Part shown: piece after piece, positions 17,521 to 27,065 of the stretch | Layout of the letters: every line of letters starts with the position of its first letter | How positions within the stretch are numbered: the first letter of the stretch is position 1 | Assembly: GCA_947492525.1 (NCBI GenBank) | Contig: CANLNQ010000014.1 | Coordinates: forward strand, 1 to 64,000 | Reading direction: 5' to 3' | Length of the DNA: 64,000 nucleotides | Source: an uncultured Granulosicoccus sp. | GTDB lineage: Bacteria > Pseudomonadota > Gammaproteobacteria > Granulosicoccales > Granulosicoccaceae | The notes under the pieces: generated by a model | The model's input: only the letters and a program-made list of their open reading frames with translations | Databases searched by the model: none | Told to the model about the DNA's origin: nothing | Program-made: the position numbers and the translations under genes

Positions 17521-19653
17521 ATGCAAACCAACGCCCCTTATCGATCTCTCCGACAGGGAGAGATGCTCAACTGGTATCGCGTCGAGCGAATACTGGGGCG
17601 TGGGGGCTTTGGTGTCATCTATCTGGCCACGGACACCAACCTGGATGTACAGGTTGCCATCAAGGAGTACCGGGCGTTACTGCCGGGCAGTGAATCCGAC
17701 ACCGGCAGCTGGACCAGTCAATCACGAGGCTCGGGCCGCGACGGGGTGCAGAGCTTCATTCGTGAGGCGCGCAACCTCGTTCGTTTCAAGCATCCGAACA
17801 TTGTGCGTGTCATGTCGGTATTCGAGCTCAACGACACGGCCTATATGGTCATGGAGTTCGAAGAGGGCAGTGATCTGCGAGATCATCTGCAGAAGCCGAG
17901 CAATGCGACCGAGAAAGCGCTGAAGGCCCTGATCCGGCCCATCTCCAAGGGTCTGGCAGAGATACACCGGCACGGCTTCGTACACCGTGACATCAAGCCT
18001 GCCAACATACTCGTGCGCAAGGATGGGTCGCCGGTGCTACTGGATTTCGGTTCGGCCCGCAGCTCGGCGCAGGCAGGTAACGATGATCACACGGCCCTGG
18101 TGTCTGCAGGCTATTCGCCGCTGGAGCAATACAGTGGCGATGGTGATCAGCAGCAGGGGCCCTGGACTGACATCTATGCACTGGGTGCGGTTCTGTATTT
18201 TGCAATCACCGGCAGCGAACCTGTTGATAGTGTCAAACGCGGATCTGCGCTGCTCAATGGAGGCAAGGATCCATTGCTGCCGGCCCGCCTGGTGGGACAG
18301 GGGCGTTATTCGGAAAAATTTCTCGAGGCCATCGACTGGGCTCTGGCCTTCCGTATCGCGGATCGACCACAGACGCTCGCCGACTGGATTCCGGCACTGT
18401 TTCGGGATAACAACAGCGCTCAGATCACGCGCAAGGTAACGCCGGACGAGACCGACGTTGCCAACAGGGCCACGGATACGGCGAAGTCGCTACCGGGTAT
18501 TTCCATGCTGGGCGAGTCTGTGCCGCCTGAGGTCAGGGCAGTTCGAGATCAGCGCCACAAGGCGGCCGGGCAGAGCGTCGGCCGACGTGTTCCTGAATCC
18601 GCTGGCGAAGATCGACAACCCACGCAGCGGCTGGCCCGCGCTCACTCGAAAAATCGGAGTGGCCGAAGCAGGCGTCTGAAGACGCTTTACTGGTTGTTGC
18701 CTCTGACACTGGCCAGTGGGCTTGCCATGACCTGGTTGGTGCTGGTCATCAACGATGCCGATTCAACCGCCAGGGGACTGTCGGCCAGCTCTGAAACTCC
18801 GTCAACGACAACATCGGCGAACCCCCTGTCGGTTGCTGCGGGCCCACATGCGGAATCGCGTGCGAATGCGGCGGACAATGGTCCGGCAGAGGGCAGTGCC
18901 GATGACCAGGATCAGCCTGGCTCGGACACTACGTCGCCGTCCCTTTCGCAGCTGGCCGATGCCGCCGAAGGCGATGCGCAGCCGGCACCAACGGGCGAAC
19001 CGGTGAACGAGGAGGCGGTAGCTGCGCAGCTGCAGGCGCAGGAAGAGGCTGCAGCTGCGCAGGCTCGCCAACTGGCCGAGGAGGAAGCCGCTGCCGAGAA
19101 GGCCCGGCTCAAGGCGCTGGAAACCGAACGAATGGCGCGTCTGCGGGCGCGGCGTCAGCAGCTGGCGCAGGCTCTGAGCGCTGCGGCGCTGCAGCTGGAT
19201 GAGGGGCGGCTGGACGAGGCCCAGGCATCGCTGGATGAAGCGGCTTCGCTGGATCGCAATGATGCTGAATTGAAGGCGCTGCGCAGTCGTTGGAGAGCCG
19301 CACTGGTGGATGCGCGAACACCGGTCAGCGACAGTGATTTCGACCGGGTGATCGAGCGCTTTGACCGTTTGCGGCGAGCGATCGAGGAAAAGGACGTGGA
19401 GCAGATGGAGGCGCTGACCGAATCCTCCGGTCAGAATGCGCTGTTCAGGCAGCTGATGTCGCAGTTTTCGAAACTCGATATACGGATCGATCAGATTCGC
19501 GTGACCAATGCGGACAAATCGATCAATGCCCGGTTGCGCATTGTCAGAATGATTCGCGAGAACGGAGACCGGGCAACACCGTCGCCAGCCTATCGGGATC
19601 GCACCATCACCAGCCGCCGTGTGGAGGGCAACTGGTCATTGATCAAGTGGTAG
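17521..19653 (+). CDS. Membrane-anchored Ser/Thr protein kinase (PknB-like)
   Basis: 710 residues. The kinase domain (about 18-300) has the glycine loop GRGGFG (26-31), Lys48 in VAIKEY, catalytic HRDIKPAN (155-162) and DFG (175-177), so it looks active. A basic linker leads to one transmembrane helix (about 389-411). A Ser/Thr/Ala-rich stretch and a long Ala/Glu/Arg-rich coiled coil (about 500-610) follow, ending in a small C-terminal domain. The tail should be periplasmic. Substrates are unknown. Its 3' end overlaps the convergent DUF4124 gene by 18 bp. Confidence 0.9.
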   Translation: MQTNAPYRSLRQGEMLNWYRVERILGRGGFGVIYLATDTNLDVQVAIKEYRALLPGSESDTGSWTSQSRGSGRDGVQSFIREARNLVRFKHPNIVRVMSVFELNDTAYMVMEFEEGSDLRDHLQKPSNATEKALKALIRPISKGLAEIHRHGFVHRDIKPANILVRKDGSPVLLDFGSARSSAQAGNDDHTALVSAGYSPLEQYSGDGDQQQGPWTDIYALGAVLYFAITGSEPVDSVKRGSALLNGGKDPLLPARLVGQGRYSEKFLEAIDWALAFRIADRPQTLADWIPALFRDNNSAQITRKVTPDETDVANRATDTAKSLPGISMLGESVPPEVRAVRDQRHKAAGQSVGRRVPESAGEDRQPTQRLARAHSKNRSGRSRRLKTLYWLLPLTLASGLAMTWLVLVINDADSTARGLSASSETPSTTTSANPLSVAAGPHAESRANAADNGPAEGSADDQDQPGSDTTSPSLSQLADAAEGDAQPAPTGEPVNEEAVAAQLQAQEEAAAAQARQLAEEEAAAEKARLKALETERMARLRARRQQLAQALSAAALQLDEGRLDEAQASLDEAASLDRNDAELKALRSRWRAALVDARTPVSDSDFDRVIERFDRLRRAIEEKDVEQMEALTESSGQNALFRQLMSQFSKLDIRIDQIRVTNADKSINARLRIVRMIRENGDRATPSPAYRDRTITSRRVEGNWSLIKW

Positions 19654-20358
19654 GGTACTGTCGCTGGTGACCAGGTCTCGTGGTAACTGCAGGGCCCTGG
19701 CGTCCAGCATCATTCGCTGATGGAGCTCTACCGCGTCCAGATAGTCGCAGGCCTGCTCGATACCCGCTTCGCAAGGACCCGGCGTATCGAAGCCCCGTTC
19801 TTCCGCCTCACGAACCTGCTGACGCAACTTGCTGCTGACTTCATCGGCAAACTCGCGCAGTAATTGCTGCGACATCATCACACTGCAGGCAGCCTCCTGC
19901 ATTTCGCTCAGAAGCTGCGGATTGCTGGGCGAACCTGCCGGTTCGTCGCGCCATTGTCGATAAGCGGTCTCGTAGCGGTGCCAGCCACCATCGATATAGA
20001 GCGCGTCAGCAACCGCTCTGGCCATGGAATTGCCGTGCTGGCGTTCCTGTAATCCGCACTCGCAGCGTCTGCGATCACAGAACGCGCGTTCTGCCGCCTG
20101 ACCGGGGAGTTCGAACCACGATGGATGAATGTTGAACGGCAGGCTTCTGACCGTCTGAGTCTTTTTCGCCGAGTTCTGACTCCGGGGGCAGGGACGATCC
20201 TGGAAAATCGTGCTGCCATCGGCTGCCGGGCAGGTATAGATGGCCGCAGCCACGGTCGCCGGCATGCCCAACAGCAGGAGGCTCAGCGGTAACAGCCAGA
20301 GCACAAGTCGGACTTGCCGGCGTACCCGCAGAGCAATGGTGGTCAGTGAGTGGCGCAT
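19636..20358 (-). CDS. Exported DUF4124-domain protein
   Basis: About 240 residues from the ATG at 20358, which gives a basic n-region and a strong hydrophobic segment ending ATVAAA. The open frame extends 33 codons further upstream without a signal-like start. The DUF4124 motif IYTCPAADGSTIFQDRPCP follows directly. The rest is rich in Cys, Glu and Arg (CDRRRCECGLQERQ). DUF4124 proteins are small envelope proteins of unknown role. The gene runs into the kinase gene from the opposite strand. Confidence 0.7.
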   Translation of the reverse strand: MRHSLTTIALRVRRQVRLVLWLLPLSLLLLGMPATVAAAIYTCPAADGSTIFQDRPCPRSQNSAKKTQTVRSLPFNIHPSWFELPGQAAERAFCDRRRCECGLQERQHGNSMARAVADALYIDGGWHRYETAYRQWRDEPAGSPSNPQLLSEMQEAACSVMMSQQLLREFADEVSSKLRQQVREAEERGFDTPGPCEAGIEQACDYLDAVELHQRMMLDARALQLPRDLVTSDSTLPLDQ

Positions 20359-20619
20359 GGCAGAGTTATCGGCGGTTACCCCGACTACTCGATGAGAACC
20401 AGTTCTCACGCAGAAAAGTCGCCGTACCGCCCTGCAGACGTCAGGTTCAACATGCACACTCCCTTTGGTGCCCCTGCTACCGCCGGCCGCAGCGTGATTG
20501 TTGCCGAGCGCCGCCCGTCATCACGTCAGGGAAACTTCTTGCGGATATCACAGGGATCATGTCATTGTAGTAACCACCTTGAGACCGATTCCAGTCAGTA
20601 ACCGTGAAAGGGTGGGCCG

Positions 20620-21903
20620 ATGAAATCCAGATTGTCCGGGGCCGTGGGCCTGTGCGTGATCGCAACTCTGCTGTTGACTGCCTGTAGTAGCGATGACGAT
20701 TCCGACAATGCATCGATCGATACCGGGAACGAGGATGGTTTCACGGTGGAGACTGTGGTGCTCGGAGACAGGCCTTCATCTTTGGTGGCACTACTGCCCG
20801 AGGGCGATCTGAAGACTCGTCTGGAAACCTGCGACGTCTCCGGGGTCCGACCCCAGGCGTTTTCGATCGGGCATCGCGGGGCACCGTTCCAGTATCCGGA
20901 ACATTCCGTGGAAGGGTACCGAGCGGCGGCCGAGCAGGGCGCTGGTGTCATTGAATGTGATGTCACGTTCACCAGTGATCGTGAACTGGTTTGCCGGCAT
21001 TCCCAATGCGACTTGCACACCACAACCGATATTCTCACGACGGATCTGGCGCAGAAATGCACCGTACCGCCAGACATGAATAGCGCCACTCCCTATCAGG
21101 ATGTGCAGTGTTGCACCAGTGATCTCACGCTGGCCGAGTTTCGCACCTTGCGGGCCAAGCGTGATGGCGCCAATGCTGCTGCGCCAAACCTTGCCGACTA
21201 TCTGGCTGGCACTCCCGGCTGGACCACGGACGAGAGCGCCGATTACGGCACGCTGCTCACGCACGCAGAGAGCATCGCCCTGTTCGACGAATACGGCGTG
21301 TCGATGACACCGGAACTCAAGGAAGCTGCTGTCGAGATGCCGTTTGACGGCGACTACACACAGGCGGCCTATGCACAGCAGATGATCGATGAATACACGC
21401 AGGCCGGTATCAGCGCCGATCGTGTCTACCCGCAGTCGTTCCATCTGGAGGACGTGTTGTACTGGATTACCGAGACGCCGGCGTTCGGTGAGCAGGCCGT
21501 TTTTCTGGATAGTCGTTATTCGCAGGAAGGGTTTGATTCCAACGATGCGTCGACGTTCAGTCCGAGCATGCAGGAGCTTGTCGATCAGGGGCTACGGTAT
21601 CTGGCGCCGCCATTGCCATTTCTGGTGACTCTGGACGAGCAGCAGGCTATCGTCCCTTCAGCGTATGCCGATGCGGCCAATGCCAGCGATCTGGACCTCA
21701 TTACCTGGACGCTGGAGCGCTCCGGCTCTCTGGCCGAGGGAGGTGGCTTCTATTATTCCAGTATCAGCAGTGTTATCGACGACGACGGGGACATGCTGCG
21801 CCTACTGGATGTGCTGGCACGGGATGTCGGTGTCAAGGCTGTATTCAGCGACTGGCCGGCGACCACCACCTTCTATGCCCATTGCAGCGATCTGGACTCA
21901 TGA
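20620..21903 (+). CDS. Glycerophosphodiester phosphodiesterase-family lipoprotein
   Basis: 427 residues, lipobox TLLLTAC with Cys22, then an Asp/Ser-rich linker. The GDPD hallmark appears at about 84-113: IGHRGAPFQYPEHSVEGY with the catalytic His and Arg, then GVIECDV with the metal-binding Glu and Asp. A second His falls in VCRHSQCDLH. It probably hydrolyses glycerophosphodiesters to glycerol 3-phosphate at the outer membrane. A Cys-rich insertion (about 140-190) is unusual, so substrate range is uncertain. Monocistronic. Confidence 0.85.
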   Translation: MKSRLSGAVGLCVIATLLLTACSSDDDSDNASIDTGNEDGFTVETVVLGDRPSSLVALLPEGDLKTRLETCDVSGVRPQAFSIGHRGAPFQYPEHSVEGYRAAAEQGAGVIECDVTFTSDRELVCRHSQCDLHTTTDILTTDLAQKCTVPPDMNSATPYQDVQCCTSDLTLAEFRTLRAKRDGANAAAPNLADYLAGTPGWTTDESADYGTLLTHAESIALFDEYGVSMTPELKEAAVEMPFDGDYTQAAYAQQMIDEYTQAGISADRVYPQSFHLEDVLYWITETPAFGEQAVFLDSRYSQEGFDSNDASTFSPSMQELVDQGLRYLAPPLPFLVTLDEQQAIVPSAYADAANASDLDLITWTLERSGSLAEGGGFYYSSISSVIDDDGDMLRLLDVLARDVGVKAVFSDWPATTTFYAHCSDLDS

Positions 21904-21928
21904 TGCGATGCGGACGATGTGCTCCACA

Positions 21929-22020
21929 GGCGTGAACTCGGGAGTGAACTCGGGCGTGAAATGAGGCGTGAAATGAGGCGTGAACTCGGGAGTGAAATCA
22001 GGCGTGAGATCAGGCGTTCA
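21929..22020. repeat. 12-bp tandem repeat, about 7.5 degenerate copies
   Basis: The unit GGCGTGAACTCG/GGCGTGAAATGA repeats from 21929 with small substitutions (GGAGTGAACTCG, GGAGTGAAATCA, GGCGTGAGATCA) and ends in a partial copy at 22020. It fills the space between the convergent phosphodiesterase and DUF4387 genes. The degeneracy suggests an older array than the perfect repeats at the left edge. Confidence 0.9.
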
Positions 22021-22028
22021 GCGGCAAG

Positions 22029-22331
22029 TCAGGTATCCAGTTCCAGATCTTCTATCAGCATCGACCACTGCGCACCGTGCTGGTCTCTATCGAGGGCATG
22101 GCCCTGGGTGACCGGGCGATGGACGCTGAACTTGACCACGTTGAGCTCCGCGATGTCGAAGCGCTTGAGCGCGGTGGTCGCCTGTCCCATGGCGTCAGCC
22201 ACCTTGTCGGTCTTCAAGCGATCGGCAATCGTGCAGTAGGCTTCCTCATTGCCGCAGAAGATATCGATCGTCACCCAGAACGGACCGGCATTCTTGGAAC
22301 GCACGCTGTCCACGACGTCGCTGACCTTCAT
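22029..22331 (-). CDS. DUF4387-family protein, partner of AtuA-like protein
   Basis: 100 residues beginning MKVSDVVDSVRSKNAGPFWVTIDIFC, which matches the DUF4387 start (a conserved AGPFWVTID stretch). Its start overlaps the AtuA-like gene's stop (ATGA). DUF4387 genes are usually found next to, or fused with, AtuA-like DUF1446 genes, so the two probably form a small and a large subunit. The reaction is not known. It is last in the tct operon. Confidence 0.8.
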   Translation of the reverse strand: MKVSDVVDSVRSKNAGPFWVTIDIFCGNEEAYCTIADRLKTDKVADAMGQATTALKRFDIAELNVVKFSVHRPVTQGHALDRDQHGAQWSMLIEDLELDT

Positions 22332-23704
22332 AGCGTCACCTGCTGCAGTCGAACGGCATCCATCGGTTCATCCAGTTCCAGTATGTGGTTCAGGCAGAAC
22401 TCATACAGCGCACCGCGTGAAGTCTGGGCTGGCGAGTAGGGAAAGGCGAAGGTGGGCAATGGCTCGTCATCGGTCAGCGGATAGTGCAACAGAAAAGGGT
22501 TCACCAGTTTGCCGATTTCATCGGCCAGCGCCTGACTCTCGGCAGTGATGATGAGCAGCACCCCGATTTCGTGCCCGATGTCTGCCCGTGTTTCCAGATC
22601 GCCCAGTGTCGCATTGTCCCCGATAAGCCGGAAATCGAGCAGATAGGCGTTCGGTGCAAGAGACAGGCTTGCGTTTATCTCGCGGTGCAGATGATCCTGC
22701 AGGCGCGTAACCCAGGCGCGGGCATTCTTCACATAGCGCGCATTGCGCAGCAGTGCCAGCAGGGTTGTCTGGTAGCCGCCAAGTCTGGCCCCTTCGAGTT
22801 TGACGGTGTACGGGCTGGTGGGTACCCAGCGTGAGCCGGTGACTCTCACCCTCGTATCATCCAGTGCTTCATGCCTGGCGTGGCGTACATCCAGATGCCC
22901 GCCCGGTTCATACAGGATGAACGGATCGGTGTTCTCGTAGAGCATGTGGGCTGACACGGAATGGGGCGTGCAGCGTGCCTGATCGGCAGTGGGGTAGATC
23001 GTGAAGCCTGTGTCATCGATATCCACCACGATGACACCGCTGGTGGGGTGGGTGGAGCACAGCGCGCCGCATTCGGCTATCTTGGCGGCATGCCAGCAAG
23101 CGCCCGGGTGACAGCCCCTGGCCAGTGGCAAGGCGCTCACGACCGCCGTATCGGTGGTCCGTCCGGCAATGATGATATCGGCGCCGGTATCCAGTGCCGC
23201 CTGTATATGCTCGGCACCGGCCAGCGCAACGATATGCGTACAACTCTCCAGAATGGCGTGATCCAGCGGCAGCTCGGGTTCCAGCGCCTGGATTCGCCGC
23301 TGCACCAGTTTTTCCTGAAGAACGTGCCGGTCTTGTTCGCAATAGAGCAATGCAAGCTTGAGCGTCTGTGCCGCGTCATCCCGGGCCGTCTCCGCGGCAA
23401 TCTCACGGGTGATCTCGAGCATCCAGTCGACCATGTCGTCACTGCCACAGGTGCCCGATGAACCGATGATCAACGGGACATCGAGCTGCGCGCGGGCCTG
23501 CATCAGTTGACGCCATTCGCGCACACAGACAGCCCGCGAATATTTCGAGGTACTCGTGCCGAGCGAGTAGGGGCCGCTGTCGGTCGAACCGCCATCGATG
23601 CAGATCACATCGGGTTTCAGAGCCACCGCTCTGGCAAGAGCCTCACTGTCAAAGCCGAGACCCAGGACACCGGAGGGCACCAGAATGCGTGTACGAGCGC
23701 TCAT
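22328..23704 (-). CDS. AtuA-like protein (DUF1446, acyclic terpene utilisation family)
   Basis: 458 residues. Conserved AtuA features: ICIDGGSTDSGPYSLG near the start, IIGSSGTCG, ADIIIAGRTTDTAVV mid-protein, and YTVKLEGARLGGYQT. AtuA is needed for citronellol/geraniol breakdown in pseudomonads, but its chemistry is undefined and the wider family occurs in other carboxylate pathways. Here it is coupled by ATGA overlaps to tctA upstream and DUF4387 downstream. It therefore probably acts on the compound imported by the Tct system rather than on terpenes. Confidence 0.85.
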   Translation of the reverse strand: MSARTRILVPSGVLGLGFDSEALARAVALKPDVICIDGGSTDSGPYSLGTSTSKYSRAVCVREWRQLMQARAQLDVPLIIGSSGTCGSDDMVDWMLEITREIAAETARDDAAQTLKLALLYCEQDRHVLQEKLVQRRIQALEPELPLDHAILESCTHIVALAGAEHIQAALDTGADIIIAGRTTDTAVVSALPLARGCHPGACWHAAKIAECGALCSTHPTSGVIVVDIDDTGFTIYPTADQARCTPHSVSAHMLYENTDPFILYEPGGHLDVRHARHEALDDTRVRVTGSRWVPTSPYTVKLEGARLGGYQTTLLALLRNARYVKNARAWVTRLQDHLHREINASLSLAPNAYLLDFRLIGDNATLGDLETRADIGHEIGVLLIITAESQALADEIGKLVNPFLLHYPLTDDEPLPTFAFPYSPAQTSRGALYEFCLNHILELDEPMDAVRLQQVTL

Positions 23705-25206
23705 GTGGTATGGGCCTGAGGCTTCTTGAGAAATCGTCGCAGAAAGACCGGTGCGATGAACCCGGTAATGGCAGCTACCCAGAAACCGATGGCAATACCC
23801 GACTGGAACAGGTATTTCCAGTCACCACCGGATATGACCATGGCTCGCCGCAGGCTGTCTTCCATGTGGTTGCCCAGCAGAATGCCCAGAATGATGGGTA
23901 CCGTTGGCACATTGAGCTTGCGCAGGAAGTAGCCCAGAAGGCCGAAGACAATCATCAGTACCAGATCGAAATAGCTGCCGGAGAGCGAGTATATGCCCAC
24001 AAACGAAACCATGCAGACGCCGGGTAGCAGAATCCACGGCGGCACGCTGAGTACCTTGACGAATATCCGCACCATGGGCACGTTGAGGATAAGCAAGACG
24101 ATATTGGCAATGAGCAGGGCCGCCATCAGGCCCCAGACCACCTCTGGCCGTTCGGTGAACAGCAGCGGACCGGGCGTGATGTTCAGAGTCATCAGCAGCG
24201 CCAGCAGCACGGCAGTCGTACCCGAGCCGGGGACGCCCAGAGTCAGCATCGGTACCAGGGCGCCGCCGGCTGCCGCGTTGTTGCCGGCCTCCGGTGCGGC
24301 CACACCGCGGGGGTCTCCGTGGCCGAACTGACTGTTGTCGCGTACCCAGGCCTTCTCGCCCATATAGGCCAGAAAGCTCCCGAGAGAGGCGCCCGCACCC
24401 GGCAGGATGCCTGCAACGAAACCGACCAGCGAGGCTCGCAACATGGTGCCGAAGGAGCGCACGATATCCTTCACGGGAACCGTGATGGCGTCCAGTTTGA
24501 CGCCGATGGCCGACGAGCGGCCGTGACTCTCGATGAAGATGAACACTTCCGAGACGGCAAACAGACCGACGATGGCGACCAGAAAATCCACGCCGTCCAT
24601 CAAATGCAGGTTGCCGCCGGTGAAGCGTCCCATGCCTGTGGAGTTGTCCAGCCCGATCATGGCGATTCCAAGGCCGATACAGGCTGCCAGCGCCGCCTTG
24701 CGCTGATTGTCCGAGGCAATGCCACCGAGCGTGGAAAATGCCAGCAAATACAGGGCAAAGTACTCTGAAGGACCGAACAGGTAGGCCACTCTGGCCAGCA
24801 TGGGCGCCAGGAACATCAAGCCGATGGTGGCCAGCATGGCACCCACGAAGGAGGCGACGCCGGACAGGACCAGCGCATCGCTGGCGCGACCGGCCTTTGC
24901 CATGGGATAGCCATCGAGTGTGGTCATCAGCGCGGGCTCATCACCCGGTATGTTGAGCAGAATGGAGGAGATGCGCCCACCGTACATGGCCCCGTAGTAG
25001 ACGCTGGTCATCAGGATCAGGGCCTCGGTGGCATCCAGCCCCAGGGAGAATGCCAGCGGAATGAGAATGGCAACGCCATTGGAGGGACCGAGACCCGGCA
25101 AGGCACCGACCATGGTGCCGATGATGCAACCGGCAACGGCCAGTGCCAGTGTGGTCGGGGTCAGGGCAACAGCAAAACCCTGGGCAAGCAGCGAGAAGGT
25201 ATCCAT
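23701..25206 (-). CDS. tctA: Tripartite tricarboxylate transporter, large membrane subunit
   Basis: 501 residues, start at the ATG at 25206, three bases after tctB's end; the frame is open upstream but overlaps tctB. About 11-12 membrane segments. The TctA signatures GALPGLGPSNGVAILIPLAF and GILPGAGASLGSFLAY are present. It is the main translocation subunit for a carboxylate captured by TctC. The stop overlaps the AtuA-like start. Confidence 0.93.
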   Translation of the reverse strand: MDTFSLLAQGFAVALTPTTLALAVAGCIIGTMVGALPGLGPSNGVAILIPLAFSLGLDATEALILMTSVYYGAMYGGRISSILLNIPGDEPALMTTLDGYPMAKAGRASDALVLSGVASFVGAMLATIGLMFLAPMLARVAYLFGPSEYFALYLLAFSTLGGIASDNQRKAALAACIGLGIAMIGLDNSTGMGRFTGGNLHLMDGVDFLVAIVGLFAVSEVFIFIESHGRSSAIGVKLDAITVPVKDIVRSFGTMLRASLVGFVAGILPGAGASLGSFLAYMGEKAWVRDNSQFGHGDPRGVAAPEAGNNAAAGGALVPMLTLGVPGSGTTAVLLALLMTLNITPGPLLFTERPEVVWGLMAALLIANIVLLILNVPMVRIFVKVLSVPPWILLPGVCMVSFVGIYSLSGSYFDLVLMIVFGLLGYFLRKLNVPTVPIILGILLGNHMEDSLRRAMVISGGDWKYLFQSGIAIGFWVAAITGFIAPVFLRRFLKKPQAHTT

Positions 25207-25210
25207 GCGC

Positions 25211-25651
25211 CTAGCCCCCCATCCAGCTGCGTGGCACAGCAAACAGACTCAGTCCGAGAACAAATCGGAACAGGATGAACAGGCCAACGGACAGGCCGAT
25301 GCCGGTCAGAAGTGCGGGTAAGGGGCGTGCATGAATCTGGAAGCTGAGCACCCCGGCGGCGACCGCCGTGGGAATCAGAAATCCCAGAGGCTTGAGGGTG
25401 TAGGCGTAGGCAATGAGTACCAGCAGGGCCAGCAGTAGTCTGAACCAGGTACCAAGGTCTGGCCAGTCGGGTTCCGCATCGGGCTTGATGAGGATCAGCA
25501 GGGCACACAAAGCTGCAATGGCGCTGACCAGGCGCGGGAACACCTTTGGCCCGAGCGGGTCAACCAGAAAGCCTGTCGGGATATTCGCTGCTGCCATGAA
25601 GTAGGCAACAGAAGCTATCAGGACGACCAGTCCGAACAATCGATCACTCAT
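25211..25651 (-). CDS. tctB: Tripartite tricarboxylate transporter, small membrane subunit
   Basis: 146 residues from the ATG at 25651 (MSDRLFGLVVL). Four hydrophobic helices are visible: residues about 5-22, 42-58, 73-100 and 115-140. The layout is that of TctB, which assembles with TctA. It lies 178 bases after tctC and immediately before tctA. Sequence conservation in TctB is low, so the call rests on topology and context. Confidence 0.88.
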   Translation of the reverse strand: MSDRLFGLVVLIASVAYFMAAANIPTGFLVDPLGPKVFPRLVSAIAALCALLILIKPDAEPDWPDLGTWFRLLLALLVLIAYAYTLKPLGFLIPTAVAAGVLSFQIHARPLPALLTGIGLSVGLFILFRFVLGLSLFAVPRSWMGG

Positions 25652-25829
25652 GACAGAATCTTGTCTCGCAAGGCAGTTTTCACGAAAGGAGGCAATGGCC
25701 ACTGGCAGGCATCATCAGCCGGCGATCCCGGCAACAGTCTGCGCAAGACCCGGCCTGGCTTTGCAACGGGTAGCTGACCTGCGCGGCATCCTTGCCGGCA
25801 GGGTGCAGGGATTGGTGCGTACTTGCAGC

Positions 25830-26801
25830 TTACTGAATGACGCCGATCTCTTTGGACAGCGTGCGAATCTCTTCGATCACACCGTCCACATAGCCTTGAA
25901 AATCGGAGCCGATACGCGTGAATGGAGCCAGTCCATTGGCCGTCATCTGCTCGGCCCAGTCATCGGACTCCGCAACAGCCGTCAGAGCATCGGCCCATTT
26001 GTTGTAATCCTCATCGGAGATATCCTTCGGCACGTACAGTCCACGCCAGTTGACGGCGACCACATCGATTCCCTGTTCCTTTGCGGTGGGGATATCGCTG
26101 AATTCACCTGGCAGACGTTCGTCGGTGAAGGAGGCGAGAACACGCACATCGCCCGACTTGAGAAAGCCGACAACCTCCGAGATATCGCCGGTCATGGCCT
26201 GGGTGAAACCACCGATGGTCTGGGTGATGGCATCAGCACCGCCGTCCACGCCGATGTACTTGACCTTGGTGATGTCATCGAATCCGGCTCGGCCCAGTGC
26301 CATCAGAACCTTGAGGTGATCGAATCCACCGACTGCCGAACCGCCGGCAAAGGCAACCTTGCTCGGATCGGCCTTGACCGCATCCAGCAGATCGTTCAGG
26401 GACTGGTAGGGCGCATCCTTGGCCACGACGATCACACCCGGATCAGCGCCGATGGCGCCGAGAAAGCGTACCTGGTCGGATGTCATGCCACCGAAGGCAT
26501 TCTGCGCCAGGCGCGTGGCCGTTGCAGAGGAGGCGGCAACGATCAGTTCTGCATCATCGGCCCGTTCGGTGACAACATGGGTGTAGGCAAGACCACCGCC
26601 ACCGCCGGCCATGTTGGTGACCTGAATGGGTTCATCAACGGCCTTGATGTCGTACATGATCTTGCTGATGGAACGACAGGTGAAATCCCAGCCACCGCCG
26701 GGATTGGCCGGCGCAATGCATTCGGCAGCCTGTGCGGTGCCGCTGAGTCCGAGGCCGAGTACGACGGCTCCCGCCAGTCTTGTCAGGTGGTTCTGTTTCA
26801 A
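25830..26801 (-). CDS. tctC: Tripartite tricarboxylate transporter, periplasmic binding protein
   Basis: 323 residues from a TTG start at 26801. This start is favoured by the purine-rich GGAGAGAGA just upstream and by the resulting signal peptide (KQNHLTRLAGAVVLGLGL then GTAQA). ATG starts upstream give no signal peptide at the N-terminus. Mature residues read CIAPANPGGGWDFTCR, the conserved TctC ligand loop, and later SAVGGFDHLKVLMALG. The substrate is a carboxylate that cannot be named from the sequence. First gene of the minus-strand operon, divergent from the Lin0512 pair. Confidence 0.9.
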   Translation of the reverse strand: MKQNHLTRLAGAVVLGLGLSGTAQAAECIAPANPGGGWDFTCRSISKIMYDIKAVDEPIQVTNMAGGGGGLAYTHVVTERADDAELIVAASSATATRLAQNAFGGMTSDQVRFLGAIGADPGVIVVAKDAPYQSLNDLLDAVKADPSKVAFAGGSAVGGFDHLKVLMALGRAGFDDITKVKYIGVDGGADAITQTIGGFTQAMTGDISEVVGFLKSGDVRVLASFTDERLPGEFSDIPTAKEQGIDVVAVNWRGLYVPKDISDEDYNKWADALTAVAESDDWAEQMTANGLAPFTRIGSDFQGYVDGVIEEIRTLSKEIGVIQ

Positions 26802-27065
26802 GTCTCTCTCCAGGTGATTCGTGATGAGGCAAGGGCGAGGCACCATTACGTGTGACAGCGCATCGTCTTGCCAGGTGTCAGTTGGCCGCAGGCCTCCCGT
26901 GATGAGCATTATCAGCATTGTTGCTGTCAGGGACAAGCACTGGTGAGTATGGATTACAAATGAATGTTCCAGAACCGGACATCAACGTGAACGAAGTTGC
27001 ATTTGCCAGTTACTTCGCCGACTATCGTGTGATCTCAATCAAGGCTGAGCGACAGAATCCGGATC
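26802..27065. other. Divergent promoter region, tctC / Lin0512 pair
   Basis: A 264-bp spacer that must carry both promoters. A translated frame crosses it, but I do not believe it is a gene. No regulator gene is adjacent to either operon, and I found no long palindrome. Confidence 0.4.
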
